From: Marivita sp051859345
Lineage (GTDB): Bacteria > Pseudomonadota > Alphaproteobacteria > Rhodobacterales > Rhodobacteraceae
DNA: 64,000 nt
NCBI RefSeq assembly: GCF_051859345.1
Contig: NZ_JBHYFV010000008.1
Location: 67,758-131,757 of the forward strand
Reading direction: 5' to 3'
Positions 1 to 7,705 of this stretch are shown here, piece after piece. Positions within the stretch are counted from its first letter, which is position 1; every line of letters begins with the position of its first letter. The translations under genes and the position numbers were made by a program. The notes under the pieces were generated by a model. The model did no database searches. It saw only the letters and a program-made list of their open reading frames with translations, and had not been told where the DNA came from.

Positions 1-287
1 AGCAACGCCCGGATCGCGGTTTGCTCGGCGGCATGCTGGGTTGGCCGGGCAGCGATTGGGGGGATGATCCGGTCGAAGACCCGCCCATCCGCGCCGAATG
101 GCGCACCCTGCCTGCCGAGGCGCGTCACACATTCACGCATTTCCACCTGCGCCTGACGATCAGGACGGCACTTGTCCCGATGGACCGCGCCCCGTCGCGC
201 GGGATGTTCGTCGAGGCCGAGGCATTTGACCCCACCGACCTGCCCACAGTGATGCGCAAAGCCTACGCTCTCACCCAAGGCAGATGA
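1..287 (+). CDS. mutY: A/G-specific adenine glycosylase MutY, C-terminal fragment (5' end outside window)
   Basis: An open frame enters from the left edge (frame of position 3) and ends at TGA 285-287. It reads as the C-terminal NUDIX-like domain of MutY, the glycosylase that removes adenine mispaired with 8-oxoguanine. Visible family signs are LLGGMLGWPGSDW, the FTHFHL segment near the middle and the closing DLPTVMRKAYAL. The catalytic HhH domain and Fe-S cluster lie outside the window. An internal ATG at 21 is not the start, because the reading frame and the homology continue upstream. The fragment is about 94 residues. Confidence 0.85.
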   Translation, partial: QRPDRGLLGGMLGWPGSDWGDDPVEDPPIRAEWRTLPAEARHTFTHFHLRLTIRTALVPMDRAPSRGMFVEAEAFDPTDLPTVMRKAYALTQGR

Positions 288-305
288 CGCAGCGCGACGT
301 CAGTC

Positions 306-335
306 TTGGTGAAACCCTTCACACCCTGCTAGAAT
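306..335 (+). promoter_or_regulatory. Candidate sigma-70 promoter for alkB
   Basis: TTGGTG (306-311) and TAGAAT (330-335) are separated by 18 bases and lie about 30 bases before the alkB ATG. The match is by eye and moderate. No regulator site was recognised. Confidence 0.3.
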
Positions 336-366
336 TGGGCATTGCACCTCATCACGAGCCCGCACG

Positions 367-1509
367 ATGACCGAGCGCACGTTGCACACCCCGACGTCCC
401 GCCTGCCCTTCCGGGCGGCGCTGCCGTTTTGGCTGTCACTTCTGATGATCCCCCTGCTGCTGTCCTCTGCGTTGATGGGCGGCCTGTGGACACTTGCCCC
501 GATCATCGCGACCTGGAGTGTGTTCGCGGTGCTTGATGCAGCCCTGGGCCTGGACACGGACAACCTTGATCCGCACACCAGAGACAGCGCGCTTCATTGG
601 CATCGGTTGATCACGCTGATCTGGCCGCCGCTGCAAGTTCTGATGGTCTTCTGGCTGGTCTGGTACATCCCGCGCGCCACCCATCTGGGTGCGTTGGAGA
701 TTTATCTGGTCAGCGTTGGCATGGGGGTTTTGTCCGGCTCGATCGGCATCGTTTATGCGCATGAACTGATGCATCAGCGAAACAAACTGGAACGCTGGCT
801 CGGGGATCTGCTGATGTGCATGGCGTTGTATGGACATTTCCGGTCGGAACACCTTCTGGTGCATCACCGCCATGTGGGCACCCCGCGCGATCCGGTGACC
901 GCGCGCTATAATGAAAGCTTCTGGCGCTTTTACCCTCGGGTTCTCAAGGGATGTCTCACATCCTCTTTCAACGCCGAACGCGCCATGCTGGCGCGCAAGT
1001 CTCTGCCATGGTGGCACCAGAGCAATCCGTTCTGGCGCTACGCCGCGCTGCAGCTCGCTTTTCTGATCCTCGCCTATGGGCTTGGCGGCGGGTTGGGCGT
1101 TCTGATCTTCCTGGTGCAGGCGTTGACCGCCGTTTTTCAGCTCGAGGTGGTGAATTACGTCGAACATTACGGACTGACCCGGAAATACCTGGGCGACGGC
1201 AGGTTCGAACACGTCAAACCGCGCCACAGCTGGAACGCGTCGCACACGGCGTCGAACTGGTTGCTCATCAACCTGCAGCGCCATTCGGATCACCATTTCA
1301 AACCTGACCGCAGATTTCCCCTGCTTCAGACCTATGACGAGGAGGATGCGCCGCAACTGCCCTACGGGTATCCGGTGATGACCTTCTTTGCCCTTTTCCC
1401 GCGCAAATGGCGGGCCATGATGAACCCGCGCGTAAAGGCATGGCGCGCGCGGTACTATCCCGAGATCGCCGATTGGTCCGATTACAACAAGGCCCGGCAC
1501 GGACTGTGA
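367..1509 (+). CDS. alkB: Alkane 1-monooxygenase (AlkB-type membrane di-iron hydroxylase)
   Basis: This 380-residue integral membrane protein is of the fatty-acid desaturase/AlkB family. It should hydroxylate the terminal carbon of n-alkanes using electrons from rubredoxin or ferredoxin. The histidine boxes for the di-iron centre are visible: HELMH (about 132-136), EHLLVHHRH (about 161-169), NYVEHYG (about 256) and LQRHSDHH (about 304-311). Hydrophobic segments lie at about 18-55, 82-102, 110-130 and 225-250. No rubredoxin gene is adjacent, but a BphA4-type FAD reductase lies about 0.6 kb downstream beyond an oppositely oriented peroxiredoxin. The length fits the family (about 380-400). Whether the substrate is an alkane or another hydrocarbon cannot be told from sequence. 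Confidence 0.88.
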   Translation: MTERTLHTPTSRLPFRAALPFWLSLLMIPLLLSSALMGGLWTLAPIIATWSVFAVLDAALGLDTDNLDPHTRDSALHWHRLITLIWPPLQVLMVFWLVWYIPRATHLGALEIYLVSVGMGVLSGSIGIVYAHELMHQRNKLERWLGDLLMCMALYGHFRSEHLLVHHRHVGTPRDPVTARYNESFWRFYPRVLKGCLTSSFNAERAMLARKSLPWWHQSNPFWRYAALQLAFLILAYGLGGGLGVLIFLVQALTAVFQLEVVNYVEHYGLTRKYLGDGRFEHVKPRHSWNASHTASNWLLINLQRHSDHHFKPDRRFPLLQTYDEEDAPQLPYGYPVMTFFALFPRKWRAMMNPRVKAWRARYYPEIADWSDYNKARHGL

Positions 1510-1525
1510 TCCGACACCGGGCCCA

Positions 1526-1567
1526 AAACGCTTCAAAGCGTTTAGCCAAATCCTTCGAAGGATTTGG
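1526..1567. terminator. Tandem palindromes at the alkB/peroxiredoxin convergent end
   Basis: Two inverted repeats lie back to back between convergent genes. The first is AAACGCTT-CA-AAGCGTTT (1526-1543). The second is a perfect 22-base palindrome at 1546-1567 centred on TTCGAA with arms starting CCAAATCC. The position suggests a bidirectional terminator or transcript-end stabiliser. A very similar pair lies at 26170-26213. Confidence 0.55.
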
Positions 1568-1573
1568 CAGCGC

Positions 1574-2062
1574 TTACAATTCTGCCAGCAGTGCTTCACC
1601 ACCCGAGATTTCGCAGGTGCCGGGGCTTTCCTCGACATGCAGCCTGGTCACCACGCCGTCCTCCACCAGCATCGCATAGCGCCTGGAGCGAGAGATCAAG
1701 CCGGCGGGCGGCGCGGTGAACTCCATGCCGACGGCCCTTGTGAACGCGCTTTCGGCGTCGCCCAGCATCGTGATCCCGGCCTCGGCCGCACCTGTGGAGT
1801 CGCCCCAGGCTTTCATCACGAAGGGGTCATTGACCGACACACAGACGATCTCGTCCACGCCTTTGGCCATGAATTGATCCTTCGTGCGGATAAAGCTGGG
1901 CACATGGGCCGAGTGGCAGGTCGGCGTGAACGCGCCCGGCACGGCGAACACCACCAGCGTCTTGCCTTTGGCGTGCGCGGCCAGATCAACCGGTTCAGGG
2001 CCTTCGGCCCCCATTTTCACAAGTGTGGCCGCTGGCAGTGTGTCGCCCGGTGCAATAGTCAT
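1574..2062 (-). CDS. Peroxiredoxin (Prx5-type, AhpC/TSA superfamily)
   Basis: This thiol peroxidase of 162 residues reduces H2O2 and organic hydroperoxides. The peroxidatic cysteine is C49 in PGAFTPTCHSAH. A second cysteine near the C-terminus (ESPGTCEIS, about 150) fits the atypical two-Cys Prx5 pattern or a glutathione-dependent enzyme. The start at 2062 (MTIAPGDTLP) is preferred over a frame extending to 2089, because a GAGGG Shine-Dalgarno sits just upstream and the family begins this way. It is cytosolic, monocistronic and convergent with alkB. It may protect against oxidants leaking from the monooxygenase; that link is inference. Confidence 0.9.
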   Translation of the reverse strand: MTIAPGDTLPAATLVKMGAEGPEPVDLAAHAKGKTLVVFAVPGAFTPTCHSAHVPSFIRTKDQFMAKGVDEIVCVSVNDPFVMKAWGDSTGAAEAGITMLGDAESAFTRAVGMEFTAPPAGLISRSRRYAMLVEDGVVTRLHVEESPGTCEISGGEALLAEL

Positions 2063-2156
2063 CTGTCGTCCCTCGCTGAAGAATTGCATTTATGATGATG
2101 TGCCATATAGGGTCGCGCGGACAGAGACCAATGGCGGTTTGAAAAAAGGAACCGGG

Positions 2157-3368
2157 ATGAGCAACGTGATTGTTGTGGGGGCCGGGCAGGCCGGAGCGTC
2201 AGTGGTGGCACGGTTGCGCACCCAAGGCTTTGACGGCGACGTCACCCTGATCGGAGAAGAGCCGTTCCCCCCTTATCAGCGCCCGCCTTTGTCCAAGGCC
2301 TATCTGCTGGGCGAGATGGACCGGGAACGGCTCTATCTGCGCCCCGAAAGCTATTACGCGGAACAAGACATCACGCTGCACCTCGGAGCACCCGTCACGG
2401 CGATTGATACGGTGGCGCGCAGGTTGACCGTTGGCGATCAGACGCTGACTTATGACGATCTTGTGCTGACCACCGGATCGACCCCTCGCCGCCTGCCCGC
2501 AGCCATCGGCGGAGATCTCGACGGAGTGCTGATGGTGCGCGGCCTTCAGGATGTCGATGCGATGGCCCCCCGCTTTGCGGCAGGCGCGCGGGTGCTGATC
2601 GTCGGGGGCGGGTATATCGGGCTTGAAGCCGCAGCTGTGGCCGCCAAGCGCGGGTTGCAGGTGACTCTGGTCGAAATGGCCGACCGCATCCTCCAGCGGG
2701 TCGCGGCCCCGCAAACCTCGGACTTCTTCCGCGATCTGCACATGCGGCATGGCGTCGATCTGCGCGAAGGTGTCGGGCTGGACCATCTGACTGGTGAGGC
2801 TGGCGCGGTCGTCGGGGCGGTTCTGAGTGATGGCAGCACCCTCAATGTCGATTTCGTGCTTGTCGGGGTCGGGATCGCACCGAACACAACGCTGGCCGAA
2901 GCGGCGGGTGTACGTCTGGACAACGGGATCGCAACAGACGCGTTCGGACGCACGTCGGTTCCGCATATCTGGGCCGCAGGCGACTGCGCTTCGTTCCCGC
3001 GCAATGGGCAACACATGCGCCTGGAAAGCGTTGGCAACGCCATTGATCAGGCGGAATGTGTCGCCGACAACATCCTCGGTGCAGAAAAGCCCTATGACGC
3101 CAAGCCGTGGTTCTGGTCGGATCAGTACGATGTGAAGCTGCAAATTGCCGGGCTTGGCACCGGCTATGACACGATTGTCGTGCGCACCGGTGACGGCGAT
3201 ACCCTGTCGCACTGGTATTATGCAGGTGATCGGCTGTTGGCGATTGATGCCATGAATGATCCACGCGCCTACATGGTGGGCAAGAGGTTGATCGAGGCGG
3301 GCAAATCGCCCGTGCGCGCTGTGGTGTCTGATCCGACAACCGACCTCAAGGCCTTGCTCAAGGCGTGA
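2157..3368 (+). CDS. NAD(P)/FAD-dependent ferredoxin/rubredoxin reductase (BphA4/ThcD type)
   Basis: This 403-residue flavoprotein passes electrons from NAD(P)H to a ferredoxin or rubredoxin. An FAD-binding Rossmann motif lies at the N-terminus (VIVVGAGQAGASVV) and an NAD-binding motif at about 146-160 (VLIVGGGYIGLEAA). An AAGDCASF segment contacts FAD at about 280. A reductase C-terminal domain includes FWSDQYDVKLQIAGL. The start at 2157 has an AAGGA site upstream; the longer open frame upstream overlaps the opposite-strand peroxiredoxin and is rejected. The stop overlaps the rsmD GTG. It could serve the nearby alkB, but rubredoxin itself is not in view and P450 or other oxygenase partners are equally possible. 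Confidence 0.85.
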   Translation: MSNVIVVGAGQAGASVVARLRTQGFDGDVTLIGEEPFPPYQRPPLSKAYLLGEMDRERLYLRPESYYAEQDITLHLGAPVTAIDTVARRLTVGDQTLTYDDLVLTTGSTPRRLPAAIGGDLDGVLMVRGLQDVDAMAPRFAAGARVLIVGGGYIGLEAAAVAAKRGLQVTLVEMADRILQRVAAPQTSDFFRDLHMRHGVDLREGVGLDHLTGEAGAVVGAVLSDGSTLNVDFVLVGVGIAPNTTLAEAAGVRLDNGIATDAFGRTSVPHIWAAGDCASFPRNGQHMRLESVGNAIDQAECVADNILGAEKPYDAKPWFWSDQYDVKLQIAGLGTGYDTIVVRTGDGDTLSHWYYAGDRLLAIDAMNDPRAYMVGKRLIEAGKSPVRAVVSDPTTDLKALLKA

Positions 3369-3937
3369 GGATCATCGCAGGCACATGGCGCGGACGCCCA
3401 CTGGCGAATGTGGGCAAAGGCGATCCGGGCGCGCATCTGCGCCCCACGACCGACCGGGTGCGCGAAAGCCTGTTCAACATGCTGGCCGGTGGCCGCTTTG
3501 GCGATCCGTTCGAAGACGCACATGTGCTGGATCTGTTCGCGGGCACCGGCGCGCTGGGTCTTGAGGCGATGTCGCGTGGCGCGGCGTCCGCGGTGTTTGT
3601 CGATGACGGGCGCAAGGCCGTGTCGCTGATCAAGGCCAACATCAAGACTCTGGAATGTGCCGCATGCCGCGTGATCACGCGCGACGCGACACGACTGCCC
3701 AAAAGTGACGGCGCGTCGGCAACCCTGATGTTTCTGGATCCGCCCTATGGCAAAGACCTTGGACAGAAAGCGCTGAAGGCCGCAGTCGATGGCGGCTGGT
3801 TGGCCGATGGCGCGCTGGTTGTCTGGGAGGAAAACGCACCGCAAGCCGCGCCGGACGGGTTCATCCGGTTGGACACCCGGCGCTATGGCGACACCCATGT
3901 CACGGTGTTGCGGTTTGGGGATACCGGGGAGTCGTGA
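3365..3937 (+). CDS. rsmD: 16S rRNA (guanine(966)-N2)-methyltransferase
   Basis: This cytosolic SAM-dependent methyltransferase (190 residues) modifies G966 of 16S rRNA during 30S assembly. Its RIIAGTWRGRPL start, the LRPTTDRVRESLFNML segment, the SAM-binding VLDLFAGTGALGLEA (about 54-68) and the catalytic FLDPPYG (about 123-129) are all typical of RsmD. It starts with GTG, sharing the GTGA overlap with the reductase stop, so the two are probably cotranscribed. The length matches the family. Confidence 0.93.
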   Translation: MRIIAGTWRGRPLANVGKGDPGAHLRPTTDRVRESLFNMLAGGRFGDPFEDAHVLDLFAGTGALGLEAMSRGAASAVFVDDGRKAVSLIKANIKTLECAACRVITRDATRLPKSDGASATLMFLDPPYGKDLGQKALKAAVDGGWLADGALVVWEENAPQAAPDGFIRLDTRRYGDTHVTVLRFGDTGES

Positions 3938-3949
3938 TACCTTCCCGTC

Positions 3950-4123
3950 ATGACATCGTTTGTACCCACAGCGCAGGCTTTCCCAAACCGCGAGGAAGAC
4001 GCCCGGGACAAGACGCGCCCACCTGTCAAAGGGGGGCCGGTCCTGATGGCGGATTGCACGACTCCGGTGGCGGGAGAGACGCTTTTGTCGTTGCTCTGGA
4101 AACGCTGGGACACTGACAGATGA
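3950..4123 (+). CDS. Possible small protein (57 aa), unknown
   Basis: A short frame runs from ATG 3950 to TGA 4121-4123 between rsmD and a double-hairpin terminator. It begins MTSFVPTAQAF and ends LWKRWDTDR. Third codon positions are GC-rich like neighbouring genes. There is no clear Shine-Dalgarno and I do not recognise a family. It may be a real small gene at the end of the rsmD transcript or chance. Confidence 0.3.
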   Translation: MTSFVPTAQAFPNREEDARDKTRPPVKGGPVLMADCTTPVAGETLLSLLWKRWDTDR

Positions 4124-4134
4124 TCTGAGCAGCG

Positions 4135-4179
4135 GTTTTTGCGTCGACGCAAAAACGACGAGGCATTGATGCCTCGTCG
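4135..4179. terminator. Tandem palindromes after rsmD, convergent with the TRAP binding protein
   Basis: A perfect 22-base palindrome at 4135-4156 (core TTGCGTCGACGCAA) is followed directly by a 10-bp stem with a TTGA loop at 4156-4179 (arm CGACGAGGCA). The pair lies between the end of the rsmD operon and the 3' end of dctP, so it probably ends transcription in both directions. Confidence 0.6.
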
Positions 4180-4227
4180 CGCGTGGTAACGGGCTGGTCA
4201 GACCGGATCGCTCCAACCGAAGGCAGA

Positions 4228-5277
4228 TCAGCCGCCCGTTGCGGTGGCCGTCCCCCGATTTGCCGTAACAGCCTCTCTGGCGTCTTCGACCAGTTGCGCC
4301 GCGTTCAGGCCACGCTTTGTCATCTCGGCAATCCAGTCCTGTGTGACCTCGTCGCCCAGCGCAACAATCCGCGCTGTCTCGGTCGCGTTCAGCGTGGCGA
4401 TCTCGTTGCCCGCGTCTTCCATGACCGCGCGACCGTCCCGATCTCCGGTGTCATGTGCGCGGCCCGCCATCGCCGAGGTTTCGAGCCCCGAATTGGCATC
4501 AATCACCGCCCTGAGGTCATCCGGTAGACCCTCATAGGTGTCCTTGTTCATCGCCCAGATGAAGTAGAGATTGTAGAGCGACTTGTCGCCGGCCACATCT
4601 GTGTGACTGTCGGTGAGTTCATCGAGTTTGAGCGAGGGTGACATTTCCCAAGTGATCACGCCACCATCCACCACACCCTTGCTGAGCGCTTCGGGAAATT
4701 GCGGCACTGGCAACCCGATCGGCTCTGCCCCCAGCTTGTCCAGAAGCAGGGTCGCGGGGCGCGACGGGCCGCGCAGTTTCAGACCTGCGAAATCCGTCAG
4801 GTCGGCGATGGCGGGTCCGGTCTTGTGGATGATCCCCGGCCCGTGCATGTGAGCCGCGATCAGATGCACATCGGCAAAATCGTCCGCCAGGTGTTGTTGT
4901 GTAAATGCCCAAGCCGCACGCGACGCTTCTTCTGCGCTTTTGGTCACCATGAACGGCAACTCCAACGCCTCGGCTTCGGGGAAGCGACCGGGTGTGTAGC
5001 CCGGAATGACCCAGCCACCATCAATCACGCCATCGCGGATCAGATCATATTGCGCAGTGGCTTTGCCGCCCAGCTGCATGAACGGATAGATGTCGATCTT
5101 GATGCGGCCATTCGATTCGGCCTCGACCTTTTTGACCCAGGGATCAAGGAAATATTTCGGGTTCGCCGAATTGGGCGACACGAAATGCTGGAACCGCAGA
5201 GTGACCTCTTGCGCGATACCAGTGGTCGCGGAAAGGCCAAGCATGGCGGTGAGAGCGGCGGTCTTGAGGAAATTCAT
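4228..5277 (-). CDS. TRAP transporter substrate-binding protein (DctP family)
   Basis: This 349-residue periplasmic binding protein has a cleavable Sec signal (about residues 1-22, ending TGIAQ). It belongs to the DctP/SBP_bac_7 family, which captures organic acids, sugar acids or similar ligands for a DctQM permease. The conserved arginine region LKLRGPSRPATLLLDKLGAEP (around residue 170) should contact a ligand carboxylate. A strong AGGAGG site precedes the ATG. No dctQ or dctM lies beside it: upstream is a divergent MBL hydrolase and downstream is rsmD. It is therefore an orphan whose permease must be encoded elsewhere. The ligand cannot be predicted. Confidence 0.88.
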   Translation of the reverse strand: MNFLKTAALTAMLGLSATTGIAQEVTLRFQHFVSPNSANPKYFLDPWVKKVEAESNGRIKIDIYPFMQLGGKATAQYDLIRDGVIDGGWVIPGYTPGRFPEAEALELPFMVTKSAEEASRAAWAFTQQHLADDFADVHLIAAHMHGPGIIHKTGPAIADLTDFAGLKLRGPSRPATLLLDKLGAEPIGLPVPQFPEALSKGVVDGGVITWEMSPSLKLDELTDSHTDVAGDKSLYNLYFIWAMNKDTYEGLPDDLRAVIDANSGLETSAMAGRAHDTGDRDGRAVMEDAGNEIATLNATETARIVALGDEVTQDWIAEMTKRGLNAAQLVEDAREAVTANRGTATATGG

Positions 5278-5547
5278 GTCTCGGCGCCTCCTGTCTGAAG
5301 CGTTGGTTACATGCTGCTGCGTTGCGGCACGATGGGTAAGTAGTCAAATCGGCGCACAGTTGCAAACGGTTCGCAAGATGTCCAACCTAGTATGCGCGAC
5401 TATCCTACTGAGCTTGCAAAGCTTTCCGACATACTCGGGAATTGGTTCCGGACTTTCCCCTCTGACACACAAGCGTAATTCGCAATTGCAGCATGCGTCG
5501 GCGTCATGTTATTCACAAAGCTGAATTTATCTCTGGGAGGAGACATC

Positions 5548-6516
5548 ATGCTTTTACGCCCAACCCGACGCGCGTTTCTGAAAACCGCCGCTGCCATGCC
5601 TGCTTTTGCACTACCGGGCGCGCAGGCTTTCGCCAATCTGGGGGGGCCAGAGGGCGGCAATCCGGGCTATTTCCGGTTCACGTTGGGCGACGCAAAAATC
5701 ACGATTGTCTCTGATGGGTACCTTGAACTGCCGACCGACGGACTTGGCGTAAATGCCGACCCGGCAGATGTGCAGGCGTTTCTGGCGGCGCATTACCTGT
5801 CGACCGAAATCAACACGTCCCACACAAACCACATGTTCATCGAAATCGGGGACAACAAGGTGCTTGTCGATGTCGGATCGGGCAATCGCTTCATGCCCAC
5901 GGCAGGTCGGGTCTGGTCAAACATGGATGCGGCGGGGATCGACCCGGCCGAGATCACACATGTCGTTATCACGCACGCGCATCCCGATCACATCTGGGGC
6001 ATTCGCGACGATTTTGACGAAGCGATTCTTCCCGACGCGGCATATTACCTTGGTGAAACGGAACACGATTACTGGATGCAGGACGGTCTGGCGACGCAGG
6101 TTCCCGCCGAGTTGCAGCAATTTGTGGTTGGCGCGCAGAACTCGATCAATGTTGATGGCGCGGAATGGGAATTGATGTCGGACGGGTTTGAAGTTGTGCC
6201 CGGTGTCCGCGTGATCGACACACCCGGCCACACGCCCGGCCACATGGCGGTGGTCGTGGAAAGCGGCGGGCAGCAGCTGATCGCGCTGGGCGATTCAATG
6301 AGCCACGCCTACACCAACTTTGCCCATCCCGAATGGTACAATAATTTTGATTCCGACGGCGATCAGACAGTTGCGACCCGCAAGCGCCTGCTGGACATGG
6401 CGGCGACGGACCGGATGGCGGTTCTGGGCTATCACTTCCCCTTCCCCGGTGTCGGCCATGTCATGCGCGAAGGCGATGGCTACAGTTTTGTTCCGGCGCT
6501 CTGGAAGTTCGATTAA
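5548..6516 (+). CDS. Tat-exported MBL-fold metallo-hydrolase
   Basis: This 322-residue metallo-beta-lactamase-fold hydrolase has a twin-arginine signal (TRRAFLKTAAAMPAFALP near the N-terminus). Zinc-binding motifs are THAHPDHIWG, GHTPGHM, GDSMSH and GYHFPFPGVGH. The PTAGRVWSNMDAAGIDPAEI stretch resembles methyl-parathion-hydrolase-like and AHL-lactonase-like MBL proteins. The substrate (lactone, phosphotriester or other ester) cannot be fixed. The start at 5548 has a GGGAGGAG site; an upstream in-frame ATG at 5506 would spoil the signal peptide. It is divergent from the TRAP binding protein across 270 bases, and its stop overlaps the stop of the convergent MFS gene. Confidence 0.85.
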   Translation: MLLRPTRRAFLKTAAAMPAFALPGAQAFANLGGPEGGNPGYFRFTLGDAKITIVSDGYLELPTDGLGVNADPADVQAFLAAHYLSTEINTSHTNHMFIEIGDNKVLVDVGSGNRFMPTAGRVWSNMDAAGIDPAEITHVVITHAHPDHIWGIRDDFDEAILPDAAYYLGETEHDYWMQDGLATQVPAELQQFVVGAQNSINVDGAEWELMSDGFEVVPGVRVIDTPGHTPGHMAVVVESGGQQLIALGDSMSHAYTNFAHPEWYNNFDSDGDQTVATRKRLLDMAATDRMAVLGYHFPFPGVGHVMREGDGYSFVPALWKFD

Positions 6517-7700
6517 CGCCCGGCAGGCCTTAGATTGGCGGCGCGGTGGGACCACAGGATATGGCCCAGCGCGCCCAGCGCCGTGATCCCCGCCGTCGCG
6601 CCAAGCCATGTCAGGTCACCCACGGTCTGAACCAGACCGCCCAACGCGGAGCCCGAGGCCGTGCCGACATAGATCGCCGCCGCGTTGAGGGCGAGCACTA
6701 CACCGGCCAATTGCGGCGCGAGGTGCAGAAGGCGCACCTGTTGCGGCGCCACGAAGGACCAGCCAAAGGCAGACCAGACAAAGACGAGGACGAGAAGCAG
6801 TCCTCCGTCGATGGGCAGCCCCGAAAACAGCGGCATCAGGACGATCTGACCAAGACAGAGAAGAACCAGCGATTTCACCGAACCCAGCCGGTCGGTCAGC
6901 GCGCCACCGATCAGGTTGCCGGCCACGGCCCCCGCGCCGAACAGCAAAAGCACAAGCGTGATGCCATCGCGGCCATAGCCCATCGTCTGTTCCAGCAGCG
7001 GCGCGAGATAGGTGAACAGCACATAGATTGCGCACAGGAAACTTGCGGTGAAAAGAACGGCCCCCATCACCAGCCCGTCCTTGAGCGCGCGCCCAAGGTC
7101 CGCCAGGGTCACCGGAGTAAAGCGCAGCCCTGCCGGGACACGGACCCAGATCAGGACGGTCGACAGAATGGCCAGCGCCATCACGATCCAGAACGCCGCG
7201 CGCCAGCCAAAGGTGAACGCAATCCAGCCTCCGATGGGAACACCCAAAGCCTGCGACAGGGTCAGGCCGAAATAAAATGCGGCGATGGCTTTGCCCTGTG
7301 TTGTCTTGGGCGCAAGGGCCGCAACAACCGCCGCCCCCACCGGCGTCACGACACCAGCGCCAGCGGCAGCAACGGCGCGCCCCATGTACAGCACGCTCAC
7401 ATTCGGTGCGATGGCGGACAACAGCGCGCCCAGCGCAAACACGATCATTCCCGCCGCGATGACCCTCCGGCGTCCGATCCTCCCGGTCAGCGACACGAGC
7501 AACGGTGACAGCAGGGCATAGGCCAATGCGTAGGCCGTCATCGCCCCGCCTGCTGCGGCTGTGCTGATTCCAAGGTCGCCCGCCAGCAAGGGAACCATGC
7601 CGATCACCACAAACGCGCCCATGCCGATGACGAAATTGCATCCCGACAGCAGCGCGATAAGGCCGACGGGGGGTCGGCTCTGCTCAGGGACACTTGTCAT
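6513..7700 (-). CDS. MFS transporter (DHA1-like drug/metabolite exporter)
   Basis: This 395-residue inner-membrane major facilitator protein has about 12 predicted helices. The loop 2-3 signature appears as GRIGRRRV, and motif C-like glycine/proline segments follow (GAGVVTPVGAAVVAAL and LSQALGVPIGGWIAF). The family exports drugs, amino acids or sugars by proton antiport; no substrate can be assigned. Five bases separate its start from the stop of the upstream tsaC gene, so the two may be one transcript. Its stop codon overlaps the stop of the opposite MBL gene. Confidence 0.85.
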   Translation of the reverse strand: MTSVPEQSRPPVGLIALLSGCNFVIGMGAFVVIGMVPLLAGDLGISTAAAGGAMTAYALAYALLSPLLVSLTGRIGRRRVIAAGMIVFALGALLSAIAPNVSVLYMGRAVAAAGAGVVTPVGAAVVAALAPKTTQGKAIAAFYFGLTLSQALGVPIGGWIAFTFGWRAAFWIVMALAILSTVLIWVRVPAGLRFTPVTLADLGRALKDGLVMGAVLFTASFLCAIYVLFTYLAPLLEQTMGYGRDGITLVLLLFGAGAVAGNLIGGALTDRLGSVKSLVLLCLGQIVLMPLFSGLPIDGGLLLVLVFVWSAFGWSFVAPQQVRLLHLAPQLAGVVLALNAAAIYVGTASGSALGGLVQTVGDLTWLGATAGITALGALGHILWSHRAANLRPAGR

Positions 7701-7705
7701 CGGGT

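Noticed and set aside
436..1638. A 400-codon frame antisense to alkB
   Set aside because: The AlkB histidine boxes on the other strand prove the coding direction.
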